Part shown: piece by piece, positions 10,568 through 19,801 of the stretch
How the letters are laid out: each line of letters begins with the position of its first letter
Numbering within the stretch: the first letter of the stretch is position 1
Origin: an uncultured Erythrobacter sp.
GTDB taxonomy: Bacteria; Pseudomonadota; Alphaproteobacteria; Sphingomonadales; Sphingomonadaceae
NCBI GenBank assembly: GCA_947500645.1
Contig: CANMSD010000001.1
Span: 1,178,001-1,242,000, forward strand
Direction: 5' to 3'
Length of the DNA: 64,000 nucleotides
Translations under genes and position numbers: made by a program
The notes under the pieces: model-generated
The model's input: only the letters and a program-made list of their open reading frames with translations
Databases searched by the model: none
Told to the model about the DNA's origin: nothing

Positions 10568-10726
10568 ATGTACGATCGCAGCTTCTTTCAGAGCAAGTTG
10601 GGCCAAGCCTCACTCGCCAGCATCGCCGCGATGACTGCACTGATTGCACTGTCCACTCAGATGCAGGCCGATCCAATGATCGCGTTTGGACCGAACGGCA
10701 ATGCACACCTGATCGAAATCGCATGA
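10568..10726 (+). CDS. Small psp-leader ORF of unknown function (52 aa)
   Basis: ATG at 10568: MYDRSFFQSKLGQASLASIAAMTALIALSTQMQADPMIAFGPNGNAHLIEIA; stop overlaps the next ATG (ATGA at 10723-10726). Confidence 0.65.
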   Translation: MYDRSFFQSKLGQASLASIAAMTALIALSTQMQADPMIAFGPNGNAHLIEIA

Positions 10727-11058
10727 ACCGCCCACGCAAATCTAAGAGTTTAGGGCCGGAGCGCTCAACCGGCATTGGCAGTCCCCCCAATGCGAGTACC
10801 CCTGCAGACGCGGATGCGACTGCTAGCTGCGAAGCTCCGGCCCGCCCCACTGAAGAGAAACCAAAAGCAAAAGCCAAGCTTGAGCCAGAGCTTGGTCCGA
10901 AAGTTGGAGAAATTCCGCCGGGCAAGCGGGTCTCGCGCCTCGATGCAGAAATCGAGCGCCTGCGCCGCGCCCCAACGACAACACAAAATCGCGCGCACAG
11001 CCATGACGATGGTGGTATAAGCAAGCGCGACAATTCATTTTTAGATGGAGTAGCCTTT

Positions 11059-11748
11059 ATGGGCATTTTTAGCCGCACTCGCGATATTGTCGCCGCCAAC
11101 TTCAACGATATGCTCGATAAGGCCGATGATCCGGCCAAGATGATCCGCATGATCATCCTCGAGATGGAAGAGACTTTGGTGGAAGTGCGGGCAAGTGCGG
11201 CGCGGACGATTGCCGACCAAAAGGAAATGCACCGCCACGTTGTGAAGCTCGACACGCTCGAGGCTGACTGGGCTGAGAAAGCACAGCTGGCGCTGTCGAA
11301 GGATCGCGAAGACCTCGCCCGCGCGGCGCTGGTCGAGAAGAAGAAAGCGTCCGACATGGGCACTCAGCTGCGCGGCGAGATTGCGGTACTCGACGATGCT
11401 CTGCGGGCCTATGAGGAAGACATTCAGAAGCTGCAGCACCGCCTGCGTGAAGCACGCAGCCGTCAGACGCAAATCGCTGCGCGCCTCGAAAGCGCAGAGA
11501 ACCGCGTCAAGCTGCGCACGCTGATGAGCACCGAGCGCACGGATGAGGCGCTGGCAAAGTTCGACCAGCTCGAACGCCGCGTCGATTACGCCGAAGGCCG
11601 GGCAGAAGCGCTGAGCATCGCCGATCAGAAAGGCACGCCGTCGCTATCCGATGAGATTGCGGCGCTCGAAGGCGCCGATGCGATCGATGATGAACTTGAA
11701 CAAATGAAAAAGGCGCTGGGCAAAGATAGCGCGAGTAAGAAGGACTGA
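11059..11748 (+). CDS. pspA: Phage shock protein A (conventional start; an in-frame upstream start at 10723 would give a 341 aa form)
   Basis: MGIFSRTRDIVAANFNDMLDKADDPAKMIRMIILEMEETLVEVRASAARTIADQKEM; GGAG 8 nt upstream of ATG 11059. Confidence 0.95.
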   Translation: MGIFSRTRDIVAANFNDMLDKADDPAKMIRMIILEMEETLVEVRASAARTIADQKEMHRHVVKLDTLEADWAEKAQLALSKDREDLARAALVEKKKASDMGTQLRGEIAVLDDALRAYEEDIQKLQHRLREARSRQTQIAARLESAENRVKLRTLMSTERTDEALAKFDQLERRVDYAEGRAEALSIADQKGTPSLSDEIAALEGADAIDDELEQMKKALGKDSASKKD

Positions 11749-11753
11749 CCCCG

Positions 11754-12059
11754 ATGGAACCCGAATTTATCTTCATCCCACTGTTTTTCATCGGACTGCC
11801 CTGGTTGATTTTGCACTATGTGACCAAGTGGAAGACGGCAGCGACGATCACCACCGATGACGAGGATCTGCTGGAAGAACTTTATTCCCTGGCCAAGCGC
11901 CTGGACGAACGGATGGACACTGTGGAGCGCCTGGTTGCTTCCGACGACCCCTCATTCACCCCCAGCACTCGCCGTCTGATGCACGATAAAGACGTCGACA
12001 ACCAGAAACTCCGCGAGCTTGATCGCATGATGGCCGAGAAGAAAGGAACCCCGCAATGA
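11754..12059 (+). CDS. pspB: Phage shock protein B
   Basis: 101 aa; N-terminal TM helix, LEELYSLAKRLDERMDTVERLVASDDPSF; between pspA and pspC. Confidence 0.88.
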   Translation: MEPEFIFIPLFFIGLPWLILHYVTKWKTAATITTDDEDLLEELYSLAKRLDERMDTVERLVASDDPSFTPSTRRLMHDKDVDNQKLRELDRMMAEKKGTPQ

Positions 12060-12436
12060 ATACCCCCCGCACCACTTTGTATCGCGACAAGCACAATGCC
12101 AAACTGATGGGCGTGTGTTCGGGGATTGCGGATTACACCGGCACGAATGTGTTCTGGGTTCGCTTCATCGCCATCATGCTGACAATTTCTGGATTGGCTG
12201 GCGTGACCATCCCGGCATACTTCATTGCCGGCCTGCTGCTGAACAAGAAGCCGCCGCATCTCTACGCCGACCCTGAGGAGCAGAGGTACTGGCAGGGCGT
12301 GCGCCAAAGCCCGCAACGGACCGCGCGCGAAATTCGCTCGAAATTCCGCGATATCGATCGCCGCCTGGCCGAAGTGGAAACCCACTACGTCACCAGCAAT
12401 CCGCGCCTCACCGCCGAAATCGAGCGTCTGCGCTAA
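12056..12436 (+). CDS. pspC: Phage shock protein C (PspC domain)
   Basis: LYRDKHNAKLMGVCSGIADYTGTNVFWVRFIAIMLTISG PspC motif. Confidence 0.93.
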   Translation: MNTPRTTLYRDKHNAKLMGVCSGIADYTGTNVFWVRFIAIMLTISGLAGVTIPAYFIAGLLLNKKPPHLYADPEEQRYWQGVRQSPQRTAREIRSKFRDIDRRLAEVETHYVTSNPRLTAEIERLR

Positions 12437-12463
12437 ACAACAGAATACAGGGAGGACTGGATA

Positions 12464-12778
12464 ATGGACGCTGGAATACTCGCCCTTATGATCCCGATCA
12501 TCGGGGTTTCGATACCCGTCGTCGCTCTCTGGACCAAGCACCAGCAGAAGATGGCCGAGATGCAAGTCGGAGCAACTGCCGAACAAACCGCGGAGAAGGC
12601 TGCGCAATATGCCAGCCAGATCCAGAAGCTTGAGGATCGGGTTCAGGTGCTTGAACGGATCGTGACCGATCGCGGATACGACATCGCCACCCAGATCGAA
12701 GCTTTGCGCGACACCCGCGAAGTTGAGCAGGCAGGCAGCGGCGTCCCGCTCAACGTCAACCAGCAGGAGAAAGTGTAA
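12464..12778 (+). CDS. PspB-motif paralog 1 (TM + coiled coil)
   Basis: 104 aa; N-terminal TM; LEDRVQVLERIVTDRGYDIATQIEALRD. Confidence 0.8.
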   Translation: MDAGILALMIPIIGVSIPVVALWTKHQQKMAEMQVGATAEQTAEKAAQYASQIQKLEDRVQVLERIVTDRGYDIATQIEALRDTREVEQAGSGVPLNVNQQEKV

Positions 12779-13137
12779 TGGATTGGGGAAGTCCCAGCTT
12801 TGTGATCGCCATCATCGCCGTCTCATACGGTGCCTGGCTGGTAAACAACTGGATCCGCGCCAAACACGGATACGAGCTTGAGGACGAGTGGGGCGGTAAG
12901 TCGAAGAAGGGTGGCAGCCCAGAAGCGAACGCCGAAACCAAGCGCCTGCGCGAAGAGAATAGCGAGCTCAATGAGAAGCTCGACATGATGCAGGATCGTA
13001 TGATCGTGCTCGAAAAGATCGTGACTGATCGCGGCTACACCCTCTCCGATGAAATCGAAGCGCTGCGCGACCTGCCTAGCAAGACCAATGCAGACAGCGG
13101 TGTGCCGCTCGACATTAACGCAAAGAAAGAAGCCTGA
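12778..13137 (+). CDS. PspB-motif paralog 2 (TM + coiled coil)
   Basis: 119 aa; MQDRMIVLEKIVTDRGYTLSDEIEALRD; start overlaps stop of previous gene. Confidence 0.8.
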   Translation: MDWGSPSFVIAIIAVSYGAWLVNNWIRAKHGYELEDEWGGKSKKGGSPEANAETKRLREENSELNEKLDMMQDRMIVLEKIVTDRGYTLSDEIEALRDLPSKTNADSGVPLDINAKKEA

Positions 13138-13139
13138 TC

Positions 13140-13511
13140 ATGGACGCAGCAGCGATCATCGTCCCTCACGTTCCCTGGATTATCGGCGCAGCTCTGACAA
13201 TCGGAGTGGTTGGAACCTTCGGCTGGATTCACACAACCCGGCTAAAGATCAAGCACGGATATCCGCTCGAAGGCATGTGGGGCCAGAGTCTCAAACCCGG
13301 AGTGGGCGAGGAGGCCAAGCAGCGCATCACTCTGCTCACACAGGAGAATGCCGAGCTGCGTGCGGAATTGGGCTCGGTCAAAGATCGGTTGGTCAATGTC
13401 GAGCGGATTGTGACGGATGGCGGCTATGCGCTTGGTTCGGAAATCGATGCACTGAGAGATTCTGCCCGCGAACACTCGCTTGAACACCGCAAGGATGAAG
13501 GGAACGCCTGA
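13140..13511 (+). CDS. PspB-motif paralog 3 (TM + coiled coil)
   Basis: 123 aa; VKDRLVNVERIVTDGGYALGSEIDALRD. Confidence 0.8.
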   Translation: MDAAAIIVPHVPWIIGAALTIGVVGTFGWIHTTRLKIKHGYPLEGMWGQSLKPGVGEEAKQRITLLTQENAELRAELGSVKDRLVNVERIVTDGGYALGSEIDALRDSAREHSLEHRKDEGNA

Positions 13512-13807
13512 TGCCAGAACTTGCCATTATCTTTTCCGGAATAATCGTCGCTCTGATCGTTATCGGCATCAGCGTGAACGGTATCGTGTCCAAAGTGCTC
13601 GACTACAAACGATCGCTGCGCGCCGAGCAGCCCGATCAACTGACCAATCGCACTAGCGAACTCTCCGCTCGCACCGATATGATCGAAGATCGCGTCCGGG
13701 TGCTGGAGCGGATTGCAACCGACAACTCGCCTGACCTTGCAACCCAGATCGAGCAATTGCGCGACTCAAACATACCGCACCAAGCAGAAGTGGGAAGGAA
13801 CGCCTGA
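13511..13807 (+). CDS. PspB-motif paralog 4 (TM + coiled coil)
   Basis: 98 aa; IEDRVRVLERIATDNSPDLATQIEQLRD. Confidence 0.8.
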   Translation: MPELAIIFSGIIVALIVIGISVNGIVSKVLDYKRSLRAEQPDQLTNRTSELSARTDMIEDRVRVLERIATDNSPDLATQIEQLRDSNIPHQAEVGRNA

Positions 13808-14094
13808 TGCAGGGTTGGCTGATCCTGGCGATCATAGCGCTCGTGATCTGGGGCTTGGCACAGCGCCGCCGTCGGAGCGGCGGGAGTGACGATAGCCAGG
13901 CGCGGCAAGCGCTGATCGAGGCCGAGCGGGAGCGCGACGAGCTGCGCGAACGAGTGCAGGTACTCGAGCGGATCGTCACCGATGAAAACACGCCAGATGC
14001 CAAGAAAACCAAGCAACTGGCTCAGGAAATCGAAAGCCTACGCCGCGAGGAAGGCAGAGGGCACGGAAAGAATACGGAGGATATGAGCGAATGA
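13807..14094 (+). CDS. PspB-motif paralog 5 (TM + coiled coil)
   Basis: 95 aa; LRERVQVLERIVTDENTPDAKKTKQLAQEIESLRR. Confidence 0.8.
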   Translation: MQGWLILAIIALVIWGLAQRRRRSGGSDDSQARQALIEAERERDELRERVQVLERIVTDENTPDAKKTKQLAQEIESLRREEGRGHGKNTEDMSE

Positions 14095-14345
14095 TCGATA
14101 CAGTTTTCGACCCCTACCTCGTTATTGCCGGAACCTGCCTGGTTGGTCTTTGCGTGGTCGCTTTCGCCTTGCTGCGCGGTTGGCAAGGCTGGCTTGAACT
14201 GAAGCGCACAGAACTTGATCGGCTCGAAGACGCCCCGCGCGAAATCGAAGGAAACGCCTCGATCGGCGCGGCACGGATCGAGATGGCTGACCTCAAGGAA
14301 CGCATCAAAAAGCTGGAAGCAATCGCCAGCGGAGTTGAACTCTAA
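14091..14345 (+). CDS. PspB-motif paralog 6, truncated motif (TM + coiled coil)
   Basis: 84 aa; N-terminal TM; MADLKERIKKLEAIASGVEL; 4-nt overlap with previous gene. Confidence 0.7.
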   Translation: MIDTVFDPYLVIAGTCLVGLCVVAFALLRGWQGWLELKRTELDRLEDAPREIEGNASIGAARIEMADLKERIKKLEAIASGVEL

Positions 14346-14426
14346 GCCCCCGCGAGCGGCATAAGTTTGCAGCCGCACCGCAAAGCCCCTACGGAACCGA
14401 AATCTCGGATCAGCCGTTAGGACCGC

Positions 14427-15698
14427 ATGCGCCAACACGAGCTACGCACCCAGGTCGTCACCGAAATGCATTTGCGTCGGTGGGAGATGCTGTGCGTCCC
14501 ATGCCTTTATTTCCAGTGGGTAGTCCTGCATGAGGAGGGCGAGCGCGAAGCCGAAGTGGCCGCGATCGAAGCGCGTTTCGGCACTGTTACGTCCGGCAAT
14601 GGCAAGCCTCACCGCTCTGGCCGCCTAAGCGAACATGTCGCTTTCACCTGGGAGCGCCATAGCGAAGGCAGCACTATCAGCCTGTTTGTCGATCACGGTT
14701 CCGCCGAGACGTTCCTGAACCCAAAGGACAATGCCGAGATTGCGGCCGCGATCGATTGGGTCGAGAGCCTGCCGGGCGCCGTCTTGAGAGCCACTCGCGC
14801 TCTAATTGTCGGCACGGAAAAGGAAGCGGAAGACATCGTCCCGCAGATCGGGTTCGAACTGCATGAGCTGGTGTCCTGCCATATTGGACAATCTGCACGC
14901 ATCTGGTCCGACTTCCGGTTGAAGCCCGATGGCTTTGGCGCAATGGTTATCGCCTCCAATGGTACCGAGCCTGCCGACCTCACCCGGCTCGTGCAACGCC
15001 TGCAGGAGCTGGGAAATTATCGCAATCGCGCGCTACTGGGCCTGCCAGTTGCGCAAAAGGTCTGGCCTTCGCTCAACGAGGCAGAGGAACGACTGACTGA
15101 CCTCGCACGCCGGATCGCTGAAGGCGCAGATACCGACGACCAATTGATGCAGGAAATCTCCGAGCTATCGGTCAGCCTGACCAAAGGCGTGACCGAGACG
15201 AGCTTCCGCATGAGCGCGACCGCTGCCTATGGCAGCCTCGTCGAAGAACGCCTTGAAGAACTAGATAACCGAAGGATCGAAGGCTTTGCCTCGCTCGGCT
15301 ATTTCACGCAGCGCCGCTTCGCACCGGCAGTGCGTTTCTGCCAAGCCGTGACGGATCGCCAGCGCGAACTCTCCGAACGGGCCAGCCAGCTTGCGTCGCT
15401 CCTGCGCGCAAGGATCGAAACGCGGATCGAAAACCAGAATGCGCGTCTGCTGCGCTCGATGGACCGCAACGCCGATATGCAACTGCGCCTGCAGCGATTG
15501 GTGGAAGGCCTCTCCATTGTCGCAGCAAGTTACTACGCGCTCGGCATCATAGGATATGCGATCAGCGGGCTGCAGCCGTTCTTCCCTACGCTCGACGAGG
15601 AGCTGGTCATGGCCGCGTTAGTCGTGCCGGTCGTCCTCGGCATATATGCCTTTGTGCAAATGGCGAAAAAGCGCTTACTCAACCGCCACGAACAGTGA
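14427..15698 (+). CDS. DUF3422 family membrane protein
   Basis: 423 aa; soluble N-terminal region, coiled-coil RMSATAAYGSLVEERLEELDNRRIEGFASLGYFTQRRFAPAVRFCQ, C-terminal TM pair; matches my recollection of DUF3422. Confidence 0.75.
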   Translation: MRQHELRTQVVTEMHLRRWEMLCVPCLYFQWVVLHEEGEREAEVAAIEARFGTVTSGNGKPHRSGRLSEHVAFTWERHSEGSTISLFVDHGSAETFLNPKDNAEIAAAIDWVESLPGAVLRATRALIVGTEKEAEDIVPQIGFELHELVSCHIGQSARIWSDFRLKPDGFGAMVIASNGTEPADLTRLVQRLQELGNYRNRALLGLPVAQKVWPSLNEAEERLTDLARRIAEGADTDDQLMQEISELSVSLTKGVTETSFRMSATAAYGSLVEERLEELDNRRIEGFASLGYFTQRRFAPAVRFCQAVTDRQRELSERASQLASLLRARIETRIENQNARLLRSMDRNADMQLRLQRLVEGLSIVAASYYALGIIGYAISGLQPFFPTLDEELVMAALVVPVVLGIYAFVQMAKKRLLNRHEQ

Positions 15699-15739
15699 CC
15701 GGGTTGGACAACGCCGCACGCGCCCCTATCTAGCGCGCC

Positions 15740-16147
15740 ATGCGAGACCTTTCCGACATCCTTGAAGAGTATGAATTTCTCGAAGGCGACGAGCGTTATC
15801 GTCTGCTAATCGAGCTCGGTCGAGAGCTTGAGGACATGCCCAATGCGCTGAAGACTGATGCGACACTGGTACGCGGATGTTCAGCTGCTGTGTGGGTCTA
15901 TCCGACCGAACAGACGGACAAGCTCCATTTTCTGGCCGACAGCAATGCCGCGATCACCAAGGGGATCGTCGCGCTGGTAATTGCCGCCGTGCAGGATAAG
16001 CCGGCCAGCGAAGTCGCACAGATGGATGTGGCCGAAGCGCTCGCGCCATTCGATCTGAAAAGCCAGCTAAGCTCAAATCGCACGCAAGGCGTGCCTAACA
16101 TGATTGCGCTGGTTCAGGAGCATGCCAGCCGGCTGGCAGCGGCTTAG
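15740..16147 (+). CDS. SufE-family cysteine desulfuration protein
   Basis: 135 aa; YRLLIELGRELEDMP...VRGCSAAVWV SufE motif. Confidence 0.92.
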   Translation: MRDLSDILEEYEFLEGDERYRLLIELGRELEDMPNALKTDATLVRGCSAAVWVYPTEQTDKLHFLADSNAAITKGIVALVIAAVQDKPASEVAQMDVAEALAPFDLKSQLSSNRTQGVPNMIALVQEHASRLAAA

Positions 16148-16150
16148 ATC

Positions 16151-16498
16151 GTGAGGCGGCTCTATCTTGCCGCTGGCCTGTTGTTCGTTGGAATGGGCGC
16201 AATCGGTGCTTTCCTGCCGATCATGCCAACTGTTCCGTTTCTACTCGTCGCGGTGTTCTGTTTCGCGCGCAGCAATCCGGAATGGGAACAGCGTATCCTT
16301 GACCACCCCGTCTGGGGTCCGCAGGTGCGCGACTGGCAAGAACGGCGCGCGATCAGCCGACGGGCCAAAGTGCTCGCAATCGGTGCAATGACGACCGGCG
16401 CGGCCGTGACCTGGTACACGCTTGGGGAGCCCTGGGTTTGGATTTCGGTTGCGATCCTGATTATCGCCGGCACTTGGATTGCGACACGCGCCGAGTAG
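16151..16498 (+). CDS. YbaN/DUF454 family inner membrane protein
   Basis: 115 aa; GAIGAFLPIMPTVPFLLVAVFCFARSNPEWEQRILDHPVWGP. Confidence 0.9.
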   Translation: MRRLYLAAGLLFVGMGAIGAFLPIMPTVPFLLVAVFCFARSNPEWEQRILDHPVWGPQVRDWQERRAISRRAKVLAIGAMTTGAAVTWYTLGEPWVWISVAILIIAGTWIATRAE

Positions 16499-16510
16499 CG
16501 CTTTTGCGAT

Positions 16511-17008
16511 CTAATTGACGCTGTCGCGAACGACGGCGATTCCCGCCTCGCGCTGCTCCTTCAGCTCGGCCTTTAGCTTCGCCGGATCGCGCGCAAACAC
16601 AAAGCCGAAGCTGACGCCGCCCTCCTTACCGATAGTCGCATGGTGGAGTTTGTGCGCCTGCACCAGCCTCTTGGCATAGCCGCGTTTGGGAACCCATTTG
16701 AAATAACGCTGATGCACCAGGCCGTCGTGCACAAGAGTGTAGATCACGCCGTAGAGCGTGATGCCGACCGCAAACCACCACAGCGCATCCCAATAGAGCG
16801 CGCCGTAGATATACATCGCGGCATTGATAGTGCCGAAGACAACCGCGAACAGGTCGTTTTTCTCTAGAACATTGTCGTGCGGCTCATGATGGTCGCGGTG
16901 CCAACCCCAGCCCCAACCATGCATGATGTATTTGTGCGCGTACCACGCGAACAATTCCATGCCGATCAGGGCCGACATGACGACCAGGAAAACTTCCAAC
17001 CAGCTCAT
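16511..17008 (-). CDS. crtZ: Beta-carotene hydroxylase CrtZ
   Basis: From MSWLEVFLVV: HKYIMHGWGWGWHRDHHEPHDN...HDGLVHQRYFKWVPKRGYAKRLVQAHKLHHA His-box pattern of CrtZ. Confidence 0.9.
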   Translation of the reverse strand: MSWLEVFLVVMSALIGMELFAWYAHKYIMHGWGWGWHRDHHEPHDNVLEKNDLFAVVFGTINAAMYIYGALYWDALWWFAVGITLYGVIYTLVHDGLVHQRYFKWVPKRGYAKRLVQAHKLHHATIGKEGGVSFGFVFARDPAKLKAELKEQREAGIAVVRDSVN

Positions 17009-17763
17009 GCAGCCACTCCTGCACCAATTCCCGCCTTCTTCGCACTCGGCAAAGCCCACCAAGGCACATCCGGGCGGCGGTGATGCTCCAGATGATAGCC
17101 GAAATGGAAGCAAGACGCGAGGCTAGCCAGAGTTGAGAAATGATCGCTACGCGCGTTGTGATCGTCCGGAAAATCCTCGGCGGCATGACGATGCGGGCGG
17201 TAAGTGCCGAAATAGAACAGCTGCAGAGAGGATAGAAGCGCGGGTGCACCGTAAAGCACGAAGATCTGCATGAACGGAATACCGAAAACAAACAGATAGA
17301 TACCGACGACTGTATGGACAAACACCAACGATTGCCAGCTGAAATAGCGCCGGAAAAACGTGCCGTACCAGCGCCAGAAACTGGTCGGATTGTTCTCGTC
17401 GAAATCAGGGTCTCCGGCATGACCTGCGAGCTTGTGATGCTCGAAATGCGCATCGCGCATCCGCCTCCAAGCGAAGCCGGCATAGAGAAACAGCAGCAAG
17501 CTGCCGATAGCGGAATTGAGACGCGGATGGCCGGGGGCGAGCGTGCCGTGCATCGCGTCATGGCTGACAATGAACACGCCAACCGACAACCAGCACAGGA
17601 TCGCCGCCATGATGAGCGCCTGTGGCAGGCTCGTCCAGCTGAGCTCAAATACGAACATCGAATAAAGGTGCAGCCCGAGCCAGCCGCCTGCGATCAACGT
17701 CGCCAGCGCAAGGCCAATCATCCGTTGGCGACCACGGTCAGGAAGAGAGAGTTCAGCGCTCAT
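17005..17763 (-). CDS. crtW: Beta-carotene ketolase CrtW (fatty-acid desaturase fold)
   Basis: HDAMHG, HFEHHKLAGHAGDPDF, FHFGYHLEHHRRPDVPWWALP His boxes; 4-nt overlap with crtZ. Confidence 0.9.
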   Translation of the reverse strand: MSAELSLPDRGRQRMIGLALATLIAGGWLGLHLYSMFVFELSWTSLPQALIMAAILCWLSVGVFIVSHDAMHGTLAPGHPRLNSAIGSLLLFLYAGFAWRRMRDAHFEHHKLAGHAGDPDFDENNPTSFWRWYGTFFRRYFSWQSLVFVHTVVGIYLFVFGIPFMQIFVLYGAPALLSSLQLFYFGTYRPHRHAAEDFPDDHNARSDHFSTLASLASCFHFGYHLEHHRRPDVPWWALPSAKKAGIGAGVAA

Positions 17764-17866
17764 ATTGCAGAAGATACGCAAGCGACGTCATTGCGGCTTC
17801 GTATACAGTCTCCGCTGAACAGAGCAATTGCGACAGGTGCACAAAGGCTTGCGCCCGATTGCGCCA

Positions 17867-18268
17867 TCAATCGCCGTCTGGAAAGAAGAACTCACGCATA
17901 TGCTCGCCGATGCGTGCCGGGCGCAGCGTCTTGGCGTCGATACAGCACCAGCTCGATTGCACCTCTGCCAGCACCTCCTCACCGCGCGAAATGACCGTGC
18001 GGTAGAATGCCCGTGCCCCGTTGTAGCGCTCAAGCACCGTCCTCGCGATCACATCGTCTTCGAGGAAGGCAGGGCGGCGATAGGTGATCTCGTGCTTCAA
18101 AGCGACCCAAGCCTTTGTCGCCACGTCTTCTGCCGGGGCCAGCTTGTTCCAATGCGCCAGAACGGCGTCCTGCACCCAGTTGAGGTAGCGCGCATTGTTC
18201 ACGTGTCCCATGAAGTCGATATCTTCGGGCAGAACCTTTATCGGGAACGTGAATGGGATTGCTGACAT
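17867..18268 (-). CDS. Acyl-CoA thioesterase (4HBT/YbgC-like)
   Basis: 133 aa; VLPEDIDFMGHVNNARYLNWVQDAVLAHW hotdog signature. Confidence 0.88.
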   Translation of the reverse strand: MSAIPFTFPIKVLPEDIDFMGHVNNARYLNWVQDAVLAHWNKLAPAEDVATKAWVALKHEITYRRPAFLEDDVIARTVLERYNGARAFYRTVISRGEEVLAEVQSSWCCIDAKTLRPARIGEHMREFFFPDGD

Positions 18269-18370
18269 AAATGTAAGTTAGCCTGAAAAAGATTGCGTTT
18301 CCATGACTAAGATCATGCGTAGCCTCGATCCAGCTTGCCAGTGTTGCGCATTGGCCGCTAATCGACGCTC

Positions 18371-19801
18371 ATGGCTAGCAAACCGCGCACACTCTACGAA
18401 AAAATCTGGGACGATCATGTGGTCGAAACCCGCGACGATGGCACCTCGCTGATCTACATCGATCGGCATCTGGTCCACGAAGTGACCAGCCCGCAGGCCT
18501 TCGATGCTCTGCGTTTGGCTGGTCGCCCGGTGCGTCGCCCCGAATTGACCCTGGCCGTACCCGATCACAACCTGCCAACCACCGCCCGACGCGATGCGAG
18601 CGGCGGCAAGATACCGATCGCCGATCCGCAAAGCGCAGCTCAGCTTGCCGCGCTGGAGAAAAACGCGCCTGAGTTCGGCATCCGCTATATCGGCGATGCT
18701 GACGCCGAGCAGGGGATCGTCCACGTGGTCGGTCCGGAGCAAGGCTTCTCGCTGCCTGGCACCACTATTGTCTGCGGCGATTCACATACTGCGAGCCATG
18801 GCGGCCTCGGCGCGCTCGCCTTTGGCATAGGCACCAGTGAGGTGGAACATGTGCTCGCCACGCAGACTTTGCTGCTGCAGAAGTCCAAGTCGATGGAAAT
18901 CAAGGTCGAGGGCCAGCTCGGCCCCGGCGTCACCGCCAAGGATCTGATCCTGCACATCATCGGCGTGATCGGCGCGGCTGGCGGTACCGGCTATGTAATC
19001 GAGTATCGCGGACCCGTGTTCGAGCAGATGAGCGTCGAGCAGCGCCTGACTGTCTGCAACATGAGCATCGAGGCTGGCGCACGTGCCGGCCTGATCGCGC
19101 CGGACGATGTGGTTTTCAACTATCTCAAGGGTCGCCCAATGGCTCCGCAAGGCGCGGATTGGGATGAAGCGTTAGCGTACTGGCGCACACTGCATAGCGA
19201 TCCAGGTGCCGAGTTCGACAAATCTGTGGTGATCGCCGCCGGCGATGTCGAGCCGACCGTAACTTGGGGCACCAGTCCAGAAGATGTTGTAGCCATTGGT
19301 GGCGCAGTCCCCTCGCCTGATAGCTTCGCCGATGAGTCCAAGCGCGTCGCAGCGCAAAAAAGCCTCGACTACATGGGGCTGGCAGCGGGCACTCCGATGA
19401 CCCAAGTGCCGATCGAGAATGTCTTTATCGGCAGCTGCACCAACAGCCGGATCGAGGATTTGCGATCCGCAGCTGAAGTGCTCAAGGGCCGCAAGAAAGC
19501 GAGCAATGTGCGCTGGGCCATCGTTGTGCCGGGATCGGGCCTCGTCAAAATGCAGGCGGAGGAGGAGGGTCTCGACCGCATCTTCACGGACGCAGGCTTT
19601 GAATGGCGCGAGCCGGGATGCTCCGCGTGCCTGGGCATGAATCCAGACAAGGTGCCAGCAGGCGAACGCTGCGCCTCAACCTCGAACCGCAATTTCGTCG
19701 GCCGCCAAGGACCGGGCGCGCGCACACATCTGCTCTCACCCGCCATGGCTGCAGCTGCCGCTGTGAAGGGCCACTTGGCCGATGTGCGCGAACTGACATG
19801 A
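18371..19801 (+). CDS. leuC: 3-isopropylmalate dehydratase large subunit
   Basis: 476 aa; [54 protein letters not shown]. Confidence 0.97.
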   Translation: MASKPRTLYEKIWDDHVVETRDDGTSLIYIDRHLVHEVTSPQAFDALRLAGRPVRRPELTLAVPDHNLPTTARRDASGGKIPIADPQSAAQLAALEKNAPEFGIRYIGDADAEQGIVHVVGPEQGFSLPGTTIVCGDSHTASHGGLGALAFGIGTSEVEHVLATQTLLLQKSKSMEIKVEGQLGPGVTAKDLILHIIGVIGAAGGTGYVIEYRGPVFEQMSVEQRLTVCNMSIEAGARAGLIAPDDVVFNYLKGRPMAPQGADWDEALAYWRTLHSDPGAEFDKSVVIAAGDVEPTVTWGTSPEDVVAIGGAVPSPDSFADESKRVAAQKSLDYMGLAAGTPMTQVPIENVFIGSCTNSRIEDLRSAAEVLKGRKKASNVRWAIVVPGSGLVKMQAEEEGLDRIFTDAGFEWREPGCSACLGMNPDKVPAGERCASTSNRNFVGRQGPGARTHLLSPAMAAAAAVKGHLADVRELT

